Assembly (NCBI RefSeq): GCF_014303395.1
Contig: NZ_CP060298.1
Coordinates: forward strand, 3,863,001-3,927,000
Length of the DNA stretch: 64,000 nt
Origin: Nakamurella sp. PAMC28650
GTDB taxonomy: Bacteria > Actinomycetota > Actinomycetes > Mycobacteriales > Nakamurellaceae
Direction: 5' to 3'
Below, piece after piece: positions 39,295 through 48,410 of this stretch. The notes beneath the pieces are model-generated. The model was not told the origin of the DNA, did no database searches, and was given only the letters and a program-made list of their open reading frames with translations. The stretch's first letter is position 1. Every line of letters begins with the position of its first letter. Both the position numbers and the translations under genes were made by a program.

Positions 39295-40260
39295 TCAGGG
39301 CTGGAGGCCTTGGCGCAACAACTCGAAGCCCTGCTCCAGATCGACGAGCGGGGTCCAGCTCAATGCTTCACGGGTCCGGCGCTGGTCGAACCAGTGGGCG
39401 GTGCCGAGTTGCTCGGCGAGGAACCTGGTCATCGGCGGTCGACCGGTACGACCCGTCAGCCGCCAGAGGCTCTCGACGGCCGCCCCGGCCCCGACGGCGA
39501 GGCCGAGTGGCAACCGACCGCGGGGGCCCGCCACACCGGCGGCCCTGCACACCCGCCGGATGATCTCGCCGACCGGCCGCGGCTCCCCGTTCGTCACGAC
39601 GAACGACTGGCCGTGCACCGGGCCGCAGGCGTCGACGGCGGCCAACAGGGCGCCGACCGCGTTGTCGACGTAGGTGGTGTCCACCAACGCCGTCCCGTCG
39701 CCGATCAACGGCAGCCGGCCGGCCCGTGCCCGCTCGATGACGGGCTGGACGAGTTGGCTGTCCGCAGCGCCCCACACCAGGTGCGGACGGATGCACAGGA
39801 CGGCAAGATCCGGCCGGTCGGCGGCCAGCGCCAGTTCCTCGGCCATCGCCTTCGAGCGCGCGTAGTCACCCCGGGCGGCCCCGGGATCGGCGGGACCGGC
39901 GCCGACCCCGATCAGCGCGTGCCCCGCATGGGCCACCGACGGGGACGAGACGTTGACCAGTCGGCCCACCCCCTCGGCGCGGCAGGCCTCCACCACGCAG
40001 GCCGTGCCTTCCACGTTGGTCCGCCGGAAGTCGGCCCAACGTCCGAAGACGTCGACCTTGGCCGCCGCGTGCACCACCACGTCCTGTCCCCGCGCCGCTC
40101 GACGCACCACGTCGAGATCTGCGATGTCGCCGAGCACCTCGCGAAGACCCAGACGGGCCGGGCGGCGCTGCAGCACCGTGACGTCGTCGCCGCGGGCGGC
40201 GAGAGCCTGCGCGGTGGCACCGCCCATCATGCCGCCGGCGCCGGTCAGCAGGACCCTCAT
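39295..40260 (-). CDS. oleD: OleD-like 2-alkyl-3-oxoacid reductase (SDR)
   Basis: 321 residues, extended short-chain dehydrogenase fold. MRVLLTGAGGMMGGATAQAL binds NADP; YARSKAMAE has the catalytic Tyr-x3-Lys; VDTTYVDNAVGALL is the typical substrate-side block. In olefin synthesis OleD reduces the 2-alkyl-3-oxoacid made by OleA. Its ATG overlaps the oleBC stop (ATGA at 40257-40260). Alone it could be a 3-beta-HSD-type enzyme; the neighbours decide the call. Confidence 0.85.
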   Translation of the reverse strand: MRVLLTGAGGMMGGATAQALAARGDDVTVLQRRPARLGLREVLGDIADLDVVRRAARGQDVVVHAAAKVDVFGRWADFRRTNVEGTACVVEACRAEGVGRLVNVSSPSVAHAGHALIGVGAGPADPGAARGDYARSKAMAEELALAADRPDLAVLCIRPHLVWGAADSQLVQPVIERARAGRLPLIGDGTALVDTTYVDNAVGALLAAVDACGPVHGQSFVVTNGEPRPVGEIIRRVCRAAGVAGPRGRLPLGLAVGAGAAVESLWRLTGRTGRPPMTRFLAEQLGTAHWFDQRRTREALSWTPLVDLEQGFELLRQGLQP

Positions 40261-42908
40261 CCGCCGGCCAGCACCCGACTCGCCCAGGCGGCGACCGCAG
40301 TGCGATCGATCTTGGAGTTGTGGCGGATGTCCAGCGGTAGGGCCTTCGTCACCAGCACGGCGGCGATCCGGGTACCGGACGCAGATCGCACCGTGTCGGT
40401 CAGCGCCGCCGGGGCCAACGGACCGCCCCCACCGGTGACGACGACCACCACCTGCTGGATCCCGGCCGGGCCGACCCCCACGGTGGCGACTCCGCGATCG
40501 TCCTCGGGCGCCAACGCCTTGAGGCGGGACTCGACCCGCTGCTCGATGCCGACCGGCGTCACGGGGCCGTCAGCGGTGCTGATGACGTGCTCGAGCCGCC
40601 CCTGGATCCACAGACGCCCGTCGTCGTCGAGATACCCGACGTCCCCGGTTCGATGCCACCCGGGATGCGCTGCGGCGGCCCGGTTCTGCAACCACAGGGT
40701 GTCGTAGCGGTCACGCAGGTGCGGTGCCAGCGCCCAGACCTCTCCGCTGATCCCCGGCCCCCCGGAGAATCGGCCGGATGGCGTGCCGTCCGGCCCCAAT
40801 GGCGCGATCTGCAGCTCCACACCCGGCAACGCACGGCCGACGCACACGCCGTCGCCGTGACCGGCCGCTTCGATCTGGGCGAGCGAGATATCGGTCAGTG
40901 GAAAGGCTTCCGTCATCCCGTACGGGGTGTGCATCGAGGCGGAGGGCATCAGCGCGCCCAGTTCCCGCAGCAGATGGGGAGGTATCGGGGCGCCGAAACT
41001 GGCCAGCAGGCGGATGCGGCCCAGCGCCGTTCGGTGCGCCGCCGTCAACGCTCCAGCGGTGGACAGCACGTTGCGCAGGGCGGCGGGCGACGCGAACACG
41101 ACGGTGGCCCCCACCGCGACGGCCGCGTCCGCAAGGGCGGCCGCGGTCAGGGTGCTCGGTTTGGTGACGTCGACATCCGGTACTGCGGAACGGATTCCGA
41201 GCGCGGGGCCGAACAGCGCGAACGGAGCGAAGGCGGCCACCAGCCGATCGGCGGACGTCAACGCGTAGGCCTTGGTCACCAGGTCCAACTGGGCCCGGAC
41301 CTGGCGCTGCCGGTAGAGCACGCCCTTGGCCGGACCGGTAGCACCCGAGGTGAACAGCACGGCCGCCTCGTCGCCGGGAGCCGACTCCGCCGGAACGTCG
41401 AGCCCGGCACCGGAGCGACCGAGCCCGGGCAGGCAGAATTCCACGCCGGTCCGCGCCATCATCGCGGTGGACATGTCCCGGACCGCGATTCGAGCACCCG
41501 GCAGCCGCATCGGACGGGACGCCACCAGTCCTGCGCGATCGGCGATCAGGAAGTCGATCCGGGCACTGCGCAGTGCCCGTCCCATGCCCCGGAGGCCGAG
41601 CCCGCGATCGGCCACCACGATCACGCCGCCCGCGCGCCAGACGGCGTAGAGCGCCACGGTCAGCTCGATGGACGGCGGCACCAGCAGCGCCACCCTGACG
41701 CCCGGACCGATACCGGCCGCCGCCATGCCGGCGCCGATGGAAGACACCCGCGCGTGCAGCTGGGCCCAGGAGATGCTCGCGCCACCCACCTCGTCGACTG
41801 CGACCCCGAGGTCACCCGCACGCTCGTCCAGGGCGGCCAACGCCGAGACACCGGCTGCGGCAGCATCTCCCGGCGCACCACCGAACGCCGCACCACCGAA
41901 CGCCGCGCCACCCACGGCCGACGCACCGGTCACAGCGCCGTCGGTCAGGGCGGATTCCTCCGGGGCGGACACCGACGCGAGCTGCCCGACCCAGTCGAGC
42001 ACGGCATCTGCATGACCGGGCGCATCCTCGGGCACCAGATGGCTGGCCTTCTCGAAGCGGTGCAGCACGGACTGCGGCAGGCGCTCCTGGATGTCACGCA
42101 GGAAGATCTCGCCGAAGACCGGATCACGTGGACCCCAGAGAAGCAACGCGGGGACGTCCATCGCGGGCATGGCCGAGGCGATGGCCTCGACGGCCTGGTG
42201 GCTCGGATGCTCAGCGGCAAAAGGGATGTCGAGTACGAAGTCGGCGACGGCAGCGCGTCGGGCGCGGGTGCCGTAAGGCGCGGCGAAGGCGTCCCGCACC
42301 GCCTCGGGAAGGCGTGGCCAGGTCAGCGACGTGGTCGTCCGGACGAACAGCGGCGTCCAGTGGCAGGCCAGCCGGTTGAGCCAGCGGACGTGGGCCATCC
42401 GGATCAGCACCGGGCCACGGGAGGTCTCCGGCAGATGCACCGCCGTATTGGTCAGCACGATGCCGCGCAGCTGTGCGCGGTGGAGCTGGGCCCAGCCCAG
42501 GGAGATGATCCCGCCCCAGTCGTGCGCAACGGTCACCACCGGACCGGTGATGGACATCGCCGCGGTCAGGCGTCCGAGGTCCTGGATCCGCTGCGCCAGC
42601 ACGCGCGGCCGATCGATTCTCTCGGAGTAGCCCATGCCCAGATGATCCGGGGCGACCACCCGCCACTGCGCCGGCGCGGCCGCCAGCAGACGGCGCCACA
42701 GGTAGCTCCAGGTCGGATTTCCGTGCACGCAGAGCAGGGTGAGTTCCGGTTCGTCCTCGGGAGCGCGATCCGCCCAGGAATCCAGGACGTGGAAGGTTCG
42801 TTGGACGCCATCCTGGTCAGCCGCCGACACCAGTCGCGACCAGGACGGATCGAGACCCGGGAGTCCCGGCGGCGGCTTCGACGCAGACTCGGAGAACCGC
42901 CGATTCAC
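40257..42908 (-). CDS. oleBC: OleBC fusion: beta-lactone decarboxylase plus beta-lactone synthetase
   Basis: 883 residues. Residues 1-300 are an alpha/beta hydrolase of the haloalkane-dehalogenase group (LCVHGNPTWSYLWRRLL, nucleophile Asp in VAHDWGGIISLG, closing KASHLVPEDAP), fitting OleB. A low-complexity linker with GGAAFGGAAFGGA follows. Residues about 365-883 are an AMP-forming enzyme (LFTSGATGPAKGVLYRQ, HTPYGMTEAFPLTD, HRTGDVGYLDDDGR, HNSKIDRTAV), fitting OleC. Together they close a beta-hydroxyacid to a beta-lactone and decarboxylate it to an alkene. Fused OleBC is known from other actinobacteria. GTG overlaps the oleA stop. Confidence 0.88.
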   Translation of the reverse strand: MNRRFSESASKPPPGLPGLDPSWSRLVSAADQDGVQRTFHVLDSWADRAPEDEPELTLLCVHGNPTWSYLWRRLLAAAPAQWRVVAPDHLGMGYSERIDRPRVLAQRIQDLGRLTAAMSITGPVVTVAHDWGGIISLGWAQLHRAQLRGIVLTNTAVHLPETSRGPVLIRMAHVRWLNRLACHWTPLFVRTTTSLTWPRLPEAVRDAFAAPYGTRARRAAVADFVLDIPFAAEHPSHQAVEAIASAMPAMDVPALLLWGPRDPVFGEIFLRDIQERLPQSVLHRFEKASHLVPEDAPGHADAVLDWVGQLASVSAPEESALTDGAVTGASAVGGAAFGGAAFGGAPGDAAAAGVSALAALDERAGDLGVAVDEVGGASISWAQLHARVSSIGAGMAAAGIGPGVRVALLVPPSIELTVALYAVWRAGGVIVVADRGLGLRGMGRALRSARIDFLIADRAGLVASRPMRLPGARIAVRDMSTAMMARTGVEFCLPGLGRSGAGLDVPAESAPGDEAAVLFTSGATGPAKGVLYRQRQVRAQLDLVTKAYALTSADRLVAAFAPFALFGPALGIRSAVPDVDVTKPSTLTAAALADAAVAVGATVVFASPAALRNVLSTAGALTAAHRTALGRIRLLASFGAPIPPHLLRELGALMPSASMHTPYGMTEAFPLTDISLAQIEAAGHGDGVCVGRALPGVELQIAPLGPDGTPSGRFSGGPGISGEVWALAPHLRDRYDTLWLQNRAAAAHPGWHRTGDVGYLDDDGRLWIQGRLEHVISTADGPVTPVGIEQRVESRLKALAPEDDRGVATVGVGPAGIQQVVVVVTGGGGPLAPAALTDTVRSASGTRIAAVLVTKALPLDIRHNSKIDRTAVAAWASRVLAGG

Positions 42909-43930
42909 CAGAGGATCTCGGAGAGGGAGGCGTTGAGCCCCGACCCGATCCCCATCAGCAGCACGCGTTCACCCTCGGCCAGTTCACCGCTGATCCCGGC
43001 AAGGGTGAACGGGATGGCGGCGGGCCCCAGGTTGCCCCGGGTCGGGAAGGTGATCGGGATCTTCTCCGGGTCCAGATCCAGCAGTTTGCTGATGGCCTTG
43101 GTGTGCACGTTGCTGACCTGGTGCATGACGTAGCGGTCCATCCCGCGATCCCAGCCGAAGTCGGCGGCGGACTCCGTCCAGAGGCTCTTGGTCAGCGCCA
43201 ACCCGGCGTTCATCAGGCCGGCACTGTCGGTACGCATGTCGTCCATGTCGCCCACGCAGAGCTGATTGTGTTCCGTGCTCGCCCGGGTCGCCCCGCCCAG
43301 GAATCGATGACCTTCGGGATGCGCGTCGCTGCGTCCGAGCACCATGGCCGCCGCGCCGGACCCGAGAGTCAGCGAGGCGAACTGGCTGAAGACCTGCTTC
43401 GCGTCCCCGCCGCCGTGGTGCAGGCGGGCGATGGTCGCTTCGTGGATCTCCTGCGCATCCTCGCCGTTGACGACCAGCGCGTAGTCGATCTGGCCGTTTT
43501 CCAGCATCGCCGCGGCCAGCTGCATGCCGTTGACGAAACCCAGACAGGCGTTGGTGACGTCGAGGTTCATGCAGGAGGTCGGCAGGTTCAGCGCATGGTG
43601 CACACCGGCCGCCGTGGACGGTTCCAGGTGGGCGCGGCTCACCGAGGTGTTGATCATCAGACCGATGTCCCGCGGCTGGATGCCGGCCTCTGCCATCGCC
43701 TTCGCCCCGGCCATCGCGGCGCCGTCGGCAAAGGAGGTCCCGCGATCCCACCATCGACGTTCGGAGATGCCGGCCAGCCGCTCGAACATGCCCGCCCGCA
43801 GACCTACCCGCTGGTAGACCGCGCTCAGGCGCTCGTCGATCTCCGCCGAGGTGATGACTCTTGGCGCCTCGATGGCACAGACGGAGAGCACCGACGTGTT
43901 GCCGAACCGGTGAATGGCATTGCGGCCCAT
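42905..43930 (-). CDS. oleA: OleA-like thiolase-superfamily acyl-CoA condensing enzyme
   Basis: 341 residues of the KAS III/thiolase fold. The active-site Cys is in DVTNACLGFVNGMQLA, His in MHQVSNVHTKAI and Asn in TRGNLGPAAIPF. OleA joins two fatty acyl-CoAs head to head, giving a 2-alkyl-3-oxoacid. First gene of oleA-oleBC-oleD, all with four-base overlaps. The 247-base upstream gap has no gene; TTGACG on the minus strand (44089-44084) may be a -35 box but no good -10 follows. Confidence 0.9.
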   Translation of the reverse strand: MGRNAIHRFGNTSVLSVCAIEAPRVITSAEIDERLSAVYQRVGLRAGMFERLAGISERRWWDRGTSFADGAAMAGAKAMAEAGIQPRDIGLMINTSVSRAHLEPSTAAGVHHALNLPTSCMNLDVTNACLGFVNGMQLAAAMLENGQIDYALVVNGEDAQEIHEATIARLHHGGGDAKQVFSQFASLTLGSGAAAMVLGRSDAHPEGHRFLGGATRASTEHNQLCVGDMDDMRTDSAGLMNAGLALTKSLWTESAADFGWDRGMDRYVMHQVSNVHTKAISKLLDLDPEKIPITFPTRGNLGPAAIPFTLAGISGELAEGERVLLMGIGSGLNASLSEILW

Positions 43931-44177
43931 GGAAACCCTTCTCGCGGCTGCACACCAGCCGATCCGCTACCCGCGAACGATCCTGTGCGTCATCTGTCCC
44001 CACCGATACCGAGAGCTCATGACAGCGGGCGGCGAACACAAGTGGGCTAGCTTCTCAATTTACCCGTAACCCTCGACACGGAACGTCAATGCGATGTGAT
44101 GTATCTATCGCAGCGCACCTGCAGACCGAACGCCCACCTGACCTCGTCCGAGCTGCACGCGGGAGACGAGACGGCGG

Positions 44178-44624
44178 TCAGAAGCCCTCCAGACCGGCCT
44201 CGTCCGTCAGGAAGGATCGAATCCGGGACGCCACCTGGTCGCTGTCGGGTTTGGCGTCGACCCGGGCCAGGCAGTCGATGATCTCGGCCTCGAGGGCACT
44301 GCGACGATCGGCGTCGGCCTCGGCCTCGAGCCACTGCTCCCGGTACTCGCAGTACTCGTCCTCCAGCGCGGGAAGGGTCTGCACCGGACGGGAGGTCCTC
44401 TCCTGCTCCACGGCCGCGTCGTACCAGTCCGTGTACTGCTTCCGGAGTTCGTCGATCTTGGCCGTGCTGGCCTGCTGGTCACCGTGGGGCAGACCGTGCA
44501 CGTCGGACGCCAGACCGTGCAGCTGTTCCAGAAGCCCCTCCAGTTCGGAGGCCGTCAGGGCCTGGCCGTCACGCTGACGCTCGGAGAACTCGTGCAGCTT
44601 TGCGCCCATCGTCTCCGGTTCCAT
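44178..44624 (-). CDS. Acidic helical protein of unknown function
   Basis: 148 residues, not recognised. Almost wholly charged and helical, with a strongly acidic middle (LEDEYCEYREQWLEAEADAD) and no membrane segment; a coiled coil or helical bundle is likely. GAGGAGG lies four bases before the ATG at 44624, which supports a real gene. It stands alone between oleA and pdxT, 154 bases below pdxT in the same direction, so cotranscription with pdxST is possible. No function is proposed. Confidence 0.65.
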   Translation of the reverse strand: MEPETMGAKLHEFSERQRDGQALTASELEGLLEQLHGLASDVHGLPHGDQQASTAKIDELRKQYTDWYDAAVEQERTSRPVQTLPALEDEYCEYREQWLEAEADADRRSALEAEIIDCLARVDAKPDSDQVASRIRSFLTDEAGLEGF

Positions 44625-44778
44625 CAGGCCTCCTCTTGGCTGGTGACCGGTCACCACCCGTCTGTCTACTCCCTCGGTGCCGCTCCCCCCTTTCCGAAAC
44701 GATGCAAGACGGAGAGCCGGCTGCATAGTGACGGGCGCTGGAAAAGCGCGGCGGGCGCTGGAAACGGACGCCAGTCGG

Positions 44779-45378
44779 CTACGACGAGCGTTCGCGGGTC
44801 ATGGCCAGGAACAGGGCATGCACCCGCGGATCCGCGGTGACCTCGGGGTGGAACGAGGTCACCAGTACCCGGTTCTGGCGGGCGGCCACGACCTGGCCGT
44901 CGATGCGGGCCAGCACCTGGACCCCTGGCCCGACCCGCTCCAGCCGGGGTGCACGGATGAAGTTCGCGTGCAGTGGCGGCCCGGCCAGTCCGGCGACGTC
45001 CAGATCACATTCGAAGGACTCCCGCTGACGACCGAAGGCGTTGCGGCGCACGGTGGCGTCGATCGCGCCGAGAGGTACCTGGTCAGGACGCCCGTCGATC
45101 ACCTCCTTGGCCAGGACCACCATGCCGGCGCAGGATCCGTAGACCGCCAGCCCGCCGGCCATTCGATCAGCCAGCGCAGCTCGGAGTTCGAACACGTCGA
45201 GCAGTCGCAGGATCGTCGTCGACTCGCCGCCCGGGATGACTATCCCGTCCAGGTCGTCGAGTTCGGAGGTCCGGCGGACCCGGCGCGTCCGCGCCCCCAG
45301 TTCCGCCAGAGCCCGCAGGTGTGGTTCGACGCCGCCCTGGAGGGCGAGCACTCCTACCAGCGGGGCAGGAGTTTTCAC
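44779..45378 (-). CDS. pdxT: PLP synthase glutaminase subunit PdxT
   Basis: 199 residues. [24 protein letters not shown], the nucleophile Cys in [11 protein letters not shown], and the His/Glu pair in [10 protein letters not shown] complete the class I glutaminase triad. It gives ammonia to PdxS. The ATG overlaps the pdxS stop (45375-45378), so the two subunits are made together. Confidence 0.95.
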   Translation of the reverse strand: MKTPAPLVGVLALQGGVEPHLRALAELGARTRRVRRTSELDDLDGIVIPGGESTTILRLLDVFELRAALADRMAGGLAVYGSCAGMVVLAKEVIDGRPDQVPLGAIDATVRRNAFGRQRESFECDLDVAGLAGPPLHANFIRAPRLERVGPGVQVLARIDGQVVAARQNRVLVTSFHPEVTADPRVHALFLAMTRERSS

Positions 45379-46316
45379 CAGCCGCGTTCGGCGAGCCGGT
45401 GCGGGACCGGGATGTCGTCGACGTTGATGCCGACCATGGCCTCCCCGAGCCCGCGGGACACCTTGGCGATGACGGACGGATCGTCGAAGAAGGTGGTGGC
45501 GCTGACGATCGCCTCGGCGCGCGCGGCCGGGTTGCCCGACTTGAAGATGCCGGATCCGACGAACACGCCCTGCGCCCCCAGCTGCATCATCATGGCGGCG
45601 TCGGCCGGTGTGGCGATCCCCCCGGCGGTGAACAGCACGACCGGTAGCGCGCCGGCAGCTGCCACCTCGGAGACCAGGTCGAACGGGGCCTGCAATTCCT
45701 TGGCCGCGGCGTACAACTCGTCCGGCGCGAGGCTGCTCAACCGGCGGATCTCGCCGTTGATCCGGCGCATGTGCGTCGTTGCGTTGGAGACGTCGCCGGT
45801 ACCGGCTTCGCCCTTGGACCTGATCATCGAGGCACCTTCGGAGATGCGACGGAGCGCTTCACCGAGGTTGGTGGCCCCGCAGACGAAAGGCACGGTGAAC
45901 AAACGCTTGTCGATGTGGTGGGCGTAGTCGGCGGGGGTGAGGACCTCTGATTCGTCGATGAAGTCGACACCCAGCGACTGGAGCACCTGCGCCTCGACGA
46001 AGTGCCCGATCCTGACCTTGGCCATCACCGGGATCGAGACGGCCGCGATGATGGAGTCGATCATGTCGGGATCACTCATCCGCGAAACGCCGCCCTGGGC
46101 ACGGATGTCGGCCGGCACCCGTTCCAGCGCCATCACTGCGACGGCACCGGCGTCCTCGGCGATCCTGGCCTGCTCTGCGGTGACGACGTCCATGATCACG
46201 CCGCCCCTGAGCATCTCGGCCATCCCGCGGCGGACGCTCTCGCCGCCGGTGGCGCGTTCCTCCGGGCGGGGTAGCGCATGTGCGTCGGAATGGGTAGCGC
46301 TATCATCAGGTCTCAT
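45375..46316 (-). CDS. pdxS: PLP synthase subunit PdxS
   Basis: 313 residues. [28 protein letters not shown] opens the barrel; [14 protein letters not shown] and [15 protein letters not shown] carry the active-site lysine and the substrate loops; the end [18 protein letters not shown] is typical. With PdxT it makes pyridoxal phosphate from ribose-5-phosphate, glyceraldehyde-3-phosphate and glutamine. The ATG (46316-46314) shares CATG with the divergent regulator start, so the message is probably leaderless. Confidence 0.94.
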   Translation of the reverse strand: MRPDDSATHSDAHALPRPEERATGGESVRRGMAEMLRGGVIMDVVTAEQARIAEDAGAVAVMALERVPADIRAQGGVSRMSDPDMIDSIIAAVSIPVMAKVRIGHFVEAQVLQSLGVDFIDESEVLTPADYAHHIDKRLFTVPFVCGATNLGEALRRISEGASMIRSKGEAGTGDVSNATTHMRRINGEIRRLSSLAPDELYAAAKELQAPFDLVSEVAAAGALPVVLFTAGGIATPADAAMMMQLGAQGVFVGSGIFKSGNPAARAEAIVSATTFFDDPSVIAKVSRGLGEAMVGINVDDIPVPHRLAERGW

Positions 46317-46329
46317 GTCCAACGATAGC
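46299..46329. promoter_or_regulatory. Divergent symmetric promoter/operator of pdxST and pdxR
   Basis: GCTATC (46299-46304) and GATAGC (46324-46329) are inverted arms around the shared CATG. On the plus strand TATCAT ends eight bases before the pdxR ATG; on the minus strand TATCGT ends five bases before the pdxS ATG. Both look like -10 boxes of leaderless transcripts, and each lies inside the opposite gene's first codons. The arms may also be the PdxR site. Confidence 0.55.
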
Positions 46330-47706
46330 AGTGTCGAGCGCGTGACGCGACAGATCGTGGCCGGCGCGGCCGGGGCACCGCCCGGCGCCAAGCTGCCGAG
46401 CACGCGGGAACTGGTACGCCGGCTCGGCGTCAGTGCCACCACCGTGCAGCTCGCGCTCACCGTGCTGAGCGCAGATGGAACCATCACCACGCGCCCCGGC
46501 GCCGGGACCTACGTCGCCGCCGTTCCGGTCGAGCCGGTCGACGCCGACACGAGCTGGCAGGACGTCACGCTCCGGGCGGACCAGGTCGACACCACTGGTC
46601 TGGACGATGCGCTCCGCGCGGGCGGCACCGAAATCCTGCCGATGGCCGTCGGTTATCCGGACGCTGCGCTCGGAGGTGACCTGCGCCTGTCCCCCGCTCT
46701 GGCGCGGGCGGCGCGCCGCCCCGGGGTCTGGGACCCGCCGCCCCCTCTCGGGCTGCCGGAGCTGCGGTCCTGGTTCGCCCAGCAGATCGGCGTGGGCAAC
46801 GACGACGTGATCGTGACCCCCGGTACCCAATCGGCGTTGTCGACCATCTTCCGGGCCCTGGTGCCCGCCGGCGAGCCGATTCTGTTCGCCACGCCCACCT
46901 ATCCGGGTGCGCTGGCCATCGCCCGCAGCGCAGGGCTGATCCCGGTCCCGGTCCCCGGTGACGACGGTGGGATCCGCCCGGAGTTGCTGGAGCGGGCACT
47001 GGAGCGCACCCGCTCCCGGTTGCTCTACCTGCAACCCACCTTCGCGAACCCGGACGGCAGCGTCCTCCAGACGTCGCGGCGGAGCGAGATCCTCGAGATT
47101 GCCCAGCGCCACGGGCTTTTCGTGGTGGAGGACGATTGGGCCCGTTGGCTCGGACATGGTGATCCGGCACCGGCCCCGCTGATCCGGGACGACCAGCACG
47201 GCCACGTCATCACGGTCTGCTCCCTCACCAAGGCGGGCGCTCCCGGTCTGCGCATCGGTGCCATCGCGGCACGTGGACCCGTGGCCGGGCGGTTGGCCGC
47301 ACAGAGGATGGTCGACGACTTCTTCGTCACGGGCCCGCTGCAGCACGCAGCTGTGGACGTGGTCAGCGCCCCCGCGTGGTCGCAACACGTCCGTCGCACC
47401 GGGGTGGCGCTCCGGGCCAGGTCGAACGTCATGGTCGGCGAACTGCGCAGAATGCTGCCGGCATGCACGTTCACGCCGCCGCAGGGTGGTCTGAGCCTCT
47501 GGCTCGCACTGCCGTCGACCCTGACGGAGCAGGACGTCGTCCGCAGCGCCCACGACCACGGCGTCGCAGTGGCCCCCGGCCGCCACTACAGCGTGGGCGA
47601 GCGCCGGGCACCGCACCTGAGGCTCTCCTTCGCCAACCTCGCGCCGGACCTGATCCCGCCGGCGGTGTCCCGCCTGAGGTCTGCGGTGGAGGCCGTCTCC
47701 GACTGA
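46315..47706 (+). CDS. pdxR: MocR/PdxR-type GntR-aminotransferase regulator
   Basis: 463 residues. A GntR winged helix (residues 1-70, [31 protein letters not shown]) is joined to a fold-type-I aminotransferase domain. The PLP Lys is in [16 protein letters not shown], the phosphate-side block in [15 protein letters not shown], and [11 protein letters not shown] is conserved. Family members sense PLP and control pdxST. The start is ATG at 46315; longer readings run antisense into pdxS. Confidence 0.88.
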   Translation: MSNDSSVERVTRQIVAGAAGAPPGAKLPSTRELVRRLGVSATTVQLALTVLSADGTITTRPGAGTYVAAVPVEPVDADTSWQDVTLRADQVDTTGLDDALRAGGTEILPMAVGYPDAALGGDLRLSPALARAARRPGVWDPPPPLGLPELRSWFAQQIGVGNDDVIVTPGTQSALSTIFRALVPAGEPILFATPTYPGALAIARSAGLIPVPVPGDDGGIRPELLERALERTRSRLLYLQPTFANPDGSVLQTSRRSEILEIAQRHGLFVVEDDWARWLGHGDPAPAPLIRDDQHGHVITVCSLTKAGAPGLRIGAIAARGPVAGRLAAQRMVDDFFVTGPLQHAAVDVVSAPAWSQHVRRTGVALRARSNVMVGELRRMLPACTFTPPQGGLSLWLALPSTLTEQDVVRSAHDHGVAVAPGRHYSVGERRAPHLRLSFANLAPDLIPPAVSRLRSAVEAVSD

Positions 47707-47745
47707 GCTGTCCGTTCGGAAGGTGGGGCGCAGCCGGAGTGACCG

Positions 47746-48399
47746 TCAGAATGCCGAGATGGACCCGGCTGACCGCTCGTGCCGGCTGAGGGTGCGCAGC
47801 ACCGAGTCCTGCCCGCGACGCTGCGCGGACAGTGCCGCCAGGAGCGCGAGCACCGGCTCGAGCACCTCCGGGCCGAACGCGGGGGTCGCCAGGCCGACGC
47901 TGCAGGCCAGGTCGTCGGCGTGCACGACGATCTCCATCAGACGCACCACGAGGAAGTCGTCGGTCGGCAGCGCGCAATCCTGCCAGGGCACGTACGTCGT
48001 CGGTCCGGCCGCAGCGATCGCGGCCCCCAATTGCTCGCGCGACCACGCCAGCACCCCGACCGATTCGTTGCGCCCGGCCGAGCCCATCTGGTTGAAGTCG
48101 TCGCGAATGGAGGTGTTCTCGGGGGCGCCGACCGGCGCGCGCCACCAGTCCACGCGCTCGTAGTGTCCGACCAGGGTCAGCACCCGGGCGTCGGGCGGGC
48201 CGGGCGTGGTGAGGAACTCGACCGCACACTGCGGCTGGCTGACCAGGTGACGCGCGAGCCCACCGACGGTCATACCCGGGAGCGCCGACTCCCGGCCCCA
48301 CGCGTCCGCCACCTCGGCCGACCCGACCAGGTCGGTGAGCCGGCCGACGGCGGCACCGACGGCGTCGTGGTCGAGGGTTCCAGCGAAGGTGAGCGTCAC
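47746..48399 (-). CDS. MDMPI-fold (maleylpyruvate isomerase-like, mycothiol-dependent) protein
   Basis: 217 residues. LPGMTVGGLARHLVSQP near residue 50 and VRLMEIVVHADDLACSVGL near 155 give the metal-binding His/Glu/Asp set of the DinB-like four-helix bundle family. These proteins are often mycothiol-dependent transferases or isomerases; substrate unknown. GTG at 48399 is 11 bases after the S53 peptidase stop, so the two may be cotranscribed. Confidence 0.75.
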   Translation of the reverse strand: MTLTFAGTLDHDAVGAAVGRLTDLVGSAEVADAWGRESALPGMTVGGLARHLVSQPQCAVEFLTTPGPPDARVLTLVGHYERVDWWRAPVGAPENTSIRDDFNQMGSAGRNESVGVLAWSREQLGAAIAAAGPTTYVPWQDCALPTDDFLVVRLMEIVVHADDLACSVGLATPAFGPEVLEPVLALLAALSAQRRGQDSVLRTLSRHERSAGSISAF

Positions 48400-48410
48400 G
48401 GTTGCAAATC

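Noticed and set aside
40587-43133. 848-codon plus-strand frame opposite oleBC
   Set aside because: Antisense shadow; oleBC has full family motifs and coupled overlaps on the minus strand.
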